Source of the DNA: Azovibrio restrictus
Lineage (GTDB): Bacteria > Bacteroidota > Bacteroidia > Chitinophagales > Chitinophagaceae
DNA: 43,017 nt
Assembly (NCBI GenBank): GCA_029255605.1
Contig: JANLJF010000068.1
Span: forward strand, 1-43,017
Direction of reading: 5' to 3'
A model generated the notes under the pieces. It had not been told where the DNA came from. It searched no databases and worked only from the letters and a program-made list of their open reading frames with translations. The position numbers were made by a program, and so were the translations under genes. Shown piece after piece: positions 41,558 to 43,017 of the stretch. The stretch's first letter is position 1. Each line of letters starts with the position of its first letter.

Positions 41558-42145
41558 ATGAAAAAATTAGTTCTCCTTTCGGCCTTAGCACTGGCATCTG
41601 TTACATCTTTTGCGCAAGGCAAATGGAACCTGGATCGCAGCCACTCTTCGGTTAAGTTCAACGTGCAACACCTTGTTATTTCTGAGGTAGATGGTACTTT
41701 TAAAATGTTCGACGGTAGTGTAAATGCACCAACTGCCGATTTCAATAATGCAACCATCAACTTCAATGTAGATGTGAACAGCATCAATACAGATGATGAA
41801 AAACGCGACGCGCACCTGAAGAGTGATGACTTCTTCAATGCGGAGAAATATCCTAAAATGAAGTTTACCAGCACTTCTTTCAAAAAAGTATCTGGCAATA
41901 AATATGCGCTGGAAGGCAACCTGACCATCCGCGATGTAACGAAAAAAGTAAAGTTCGCTGTAGTATATGGTGGTACTGTAAAAGACCCTTGGGGTAATGT
42001 AAAGGCAGGTTTTAAGGCTACAGGCAAAATAAACCGTAAAGATTTCGGGCTGAAATGGGGCGCCATGACAGAAGCTGGCGGCGCAGTAGTAGGCGATGAG
42101 GTGGAAATGGAAATAAGGGTGGAATTCGCACAACAGAAAGGTTAA
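41558..42145 (+). CDS. YceI family periplasmic protein
   Basis: A 195-residue exported protein. The signal peptide MKKLVLLSALALASVTSFAQ starts at ATG 41558, downstream of the promoter; an in-frame start at 41492 would lie within it. The mature part is the single YceI lipocalin-like barrel: WNLDRSHSSVKFNVQHLVIS, VDVNSINTDDEKRDAHLKSD, FFNAEKYPKMKFTSTSF, GNLTIRDVTKKVKF and KINRKDFGLKWG. YceI proteins bind isoprenoid-like lipids (polyisoprenoid in TT1927b). They are often induced by stress. The gene is divergent from the GNAT gene and ends at a terminator. Confidence 0.95.
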   Translation: MKKLVLLSALALASVTSFAQGKWNLDRSHSSVKFNVQHLVISEVDGTFKMFDGSVNAPTADFNNATINFNVDVNSINTDDEKRDAHLKSDDFFNAEKYPKMKFTSTSFKKVSGNKYALEGNLTIRDVTKKVKFAVVYGGTVKDPWGNVKAGFKATGKINRKDFGLKWGAMTEAGGAVVGDEVEMEIRVEFAQQKG

Positions 42146-42174
42146 GACTTTGCATAGTGGGGTTTATTAGTAAG

Positions 42175-42206
42175 CGGCTCGGTATTCCGGGCCGTTTTTC
42201 TTTTTT
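42175..42206 (+). terminator. Terminator of the YceI gene
   Basis: CGGCTCGG (42175-42182) and CCGGGCCG (42187-42194) form an 8-bp stem with one G-T pair and a 4-base loop, followed by TTTTTCTTTTTTT. Confidence 0.85.
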
Positions 42207-42288
42207 TATTCACAAAATGGCCGTTCACGCATCATATGGCACGGTATTTAAACCATCTGCCCATTATCCACAAACTAAAACCGGCAAT

Positions 42289-42486
42289 ATGAAAGATAAC
42301 ATCCTCAAACAACTGGTAGACAATGCCTTTCTGAAAATTGCCTGCCCGCTGCATGGCAACGGTCTGTATGCCGAGCTACAACAAGCCATACAGGAAGCCT
42401 ACAATTTGGGGAAAGCCGGCATGAACCAGGTGTGCGAAATTGTGCCCATCATGCAAAGCACAGAAATGCAAAAAGTAGCCTCCTGA
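42289..42486 (+). CDS. Small protein of unknown function
   Basis: A 65-residue protein starting MKDNILKQLVDNAFLKIACP. The frame opens at GTG 42157, but that part crosses the YceI terminator, so ATG 42289 is preferred (ATG 42217 is possible). It is predicted mostly helical, with two cysteines (in IACPLHGN and QVCEIVP) and no membrane segment. No family is recognised. A 9-bp hairpin (42525-42552) follows 38 bases after the stop. The coding call rests on the frame, normal codon use and its hairpin, so confidence is moderate. Confidence 0.5.
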   Translation: MKDNILKQLVDNAFLKIACPLHGNGLYAELQQAIQEAYNLGKAGMNQVCEIVPIMQSTEMQKVAS

Positions 42487-42524
42487 TACTTTCATCAAGA
42501 GCAGTATAATCATTTCAATTCCGC

Positions 42525-42552
42525 TATAGGGCATACGCATGTGTGCCCTATA
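42525..42552. terminator. Hairpin after the small gene
   Basis: TATAGGGCA (42525-42533) and TGCCCTATA (42544-42552) pair perfectly around a 10-base loop. The T run after it is weak, so it may be a terminator or another RNA structure. Confidence 0.5.
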
Positions 42553-42620
42553 TGTATTTACCGGCACAATATTTCCCGATATTACAGGTTATAATATCAC
42601 CCGGGGTTAAAACACAAAAG

Positions 42621-42637
42621 CCCGGCGTAGGGCCGGG
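42621..42637 (-). terminator. Terminator of the small Pro-rich protein gene
   Basis: CCCGGC (42621-42626) and GCCGGG (42632-42637) form a short GC stem; on the minus strand CTTTTGTGTTTT follows. It lies 32 bases beyond the stop codon. Confidence 0.65.
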
Positions 42638-42668
42638 AATTGTTAAATATGTGTGTAATGGAGCGGAA

Positions 42669-42839
42669 CTATCCCACCACTGTAACCGCTGCCGGTGCAG
42701 TAGCTGGTGTTACCATTGCCATTGGTTTTGGCGGACGTGGATGGCGCTGCGGACGCGGTATTTTGTTTGGTGAGCCGCAAGATTCCATTATTGCTGAAAG
42801 GGCGATCAAAGCACCCGCTAAAATGATCAACTTCTTCAT
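42669..42839 (-). CDS. Small Pro-rich exported protein, probable lipoprotein
   Basis: A 56-residue protein from ATG 42839: MKKLIILAGALIALSAIMESC is a signal sequence ending in a cysteine (Ser-Cys-Gly-Ser follows the lipoprotein pattern, though Met-Glu-Ser before the Cys is a weak lipobox). The mature ~35 residues are rich in Pro, Arg, Thr and Ala (RPQRHPRPPKP, ATAPAAVTVV) and carry no domain. Such tiny Pro-rich lipoproteins occur in Bacteroidota envelopes. A terminator on the same strand 32 bases after the stop supports a real gene. It overlaps plus-strand frames that show no family features. Confidence 0.6.
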   Translation of the reverse strand: MKKLIILAGALIALSAIMESCGSPNKIPRPQRHPRPPKPMAMVTPATAPAAVTVVG

Positions 42840-42922
42840 GATGTGTGAATTTACTAACAGGCAGGGAAAAAAGCAATGCCTGCCCAAATATTAATCTCAA
42901 ACTAAAATACTATAATTGCAAT

Positions 42923-43017
42923 ATGATAGCGATACACCTAGCAACCCCCGATGATGCAGCCATCATCCGTGTACTCGCGGAAACAATATGGTGGCCCACC
43001 TATATGCCAATTATTTC
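42923..43017 (+). CDS. GNAT acetyltransferase, N-terminal part (cut by window edge)
   Basis: The first 31 residues of a protein that runs off the right edge. The beginning, MIAIHLATPDDAAIIRVLAE followed by TIWWPTYMPII, is the classic N-terminus of GNAT acetyltransferases (beta1-alpha1: Ala-Thr-Pro-Asp-Asp, then a Trp-rich helix ending in Tyr). A -7 box with one mismatch (TATAATTG, 42911-42918) lies 4 bases before the ATG. The acetyl-CoA motif lies outside the window, so the substrate cannot be judged. Confidence 0.75.
   Translation, partial: MIAIHLATPDDAAIIRVLAETIWWPTYMPII

Noticed and set aside
1-43017. CRISPR array, tRNA/rRNA genes, insertion sequences, prophage or integrase
   Set aside because: Looked for in the intergenic regions and among the coding frames; no repeat arrays, cloverleaf candidates or transposase/integrase motifs were seen.

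Overview
The window is an ordinary, densely coded chromosomal segment of a Bacteroidota bacterium, most likely from the Chitinophagales/Chitinophagaceae side of the phylum. The signs are two secreted proteins with type IX secretion (T9SS) C-terminal sorting domains (one type A, one type B/CHU_C), a PorD/DUF4835 protein next to coaBC, an S46 dipeptidyl-peptidase, an ~1100-residue SecA with a C-terminal zinc motif, many families confined to this phylum (DUF4296, DUF6580, 2TM), and promoters of the Bacteroidota type (TTG - about 20 nt - TAnnTTTG). I see no rRNA or tRNA gene, CRISPR array, insertion sequence or prophage. No gene-free stretch exceeds 300 bases; the longest (14077-14368) holds a 13-bp A/T inverted repeat and the secA promoter and leader.

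Layout. 1-2745 (minus): the start of a lipoprotein cut by the window edge, then an ABC ATPase / ABC-2 permease / LolA-fold operon. 2912-4189: an orphan membrane histidine kinase. 4193-5557 (minus): ahpD and ahpC with a near-perfect OxyR-type operator upstream of ahpC. 5630-7642 (minus): a T9SS type B cargo protein. 7744-10518: an S46 peptidase with the DPP11 specificity residue and a small lipoprotein. 10523-13450: divergent recN and rlmI-like genes, both with predicted leaderless mRNAs. 13537-18315: a triple-repeat secreted protein, secA and a DUF6580 membrane protein. 18391-21045 (minus): a T9SS type A BNR-repeat protein. 21127-26445: a small HExxH protein, a 2TM protein, a TPR-hybrid histidine kinase-REC-Hpt protein, a REC protein with a C-terminal membrane anchor, and an aminotransferase. 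26457-29863 (minus): ECF sigma factor, anti-sigma-like protein, coaBC, porD and a DUF4296 lipoprotein. 29998-32607: an outer membrane beta-barrel protein and an M14 peptidase. 32608-35602 (minus): PCD, SET-domain protein, RlpA-like protein and a DEAD-box helicase. 35753-38237: an MBOAT acyltransferase with an SGNH-like partner. 38311-39557 (minus): two secreted proteins that share a domain resembling the C-terminus of GldM/PorM. 39633-43017: acyl-CoA dehydrogenase, two GNAT acetyltransferases, a YceI protein and two very small genes.

How the genes fit together. SecA, the LolA-like ABC operon, PorD, the two T9SS cargo proteins and the two GldM-C-like proteins concern export and the cell surface. 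AhpC/AhpD under an OxyR-type site form a peroxide defence unit. The TPR kinase with REC and Hpt domains, followed by a membrane-tethered REC protein and no DNA-binding regulator, looks like a phosphorelay whose output is not transcription. Several start codons were moved to ATGs downstream of TTG/GTG candidates, where a signal peptide, lipobox or promoter made that start clearly better.
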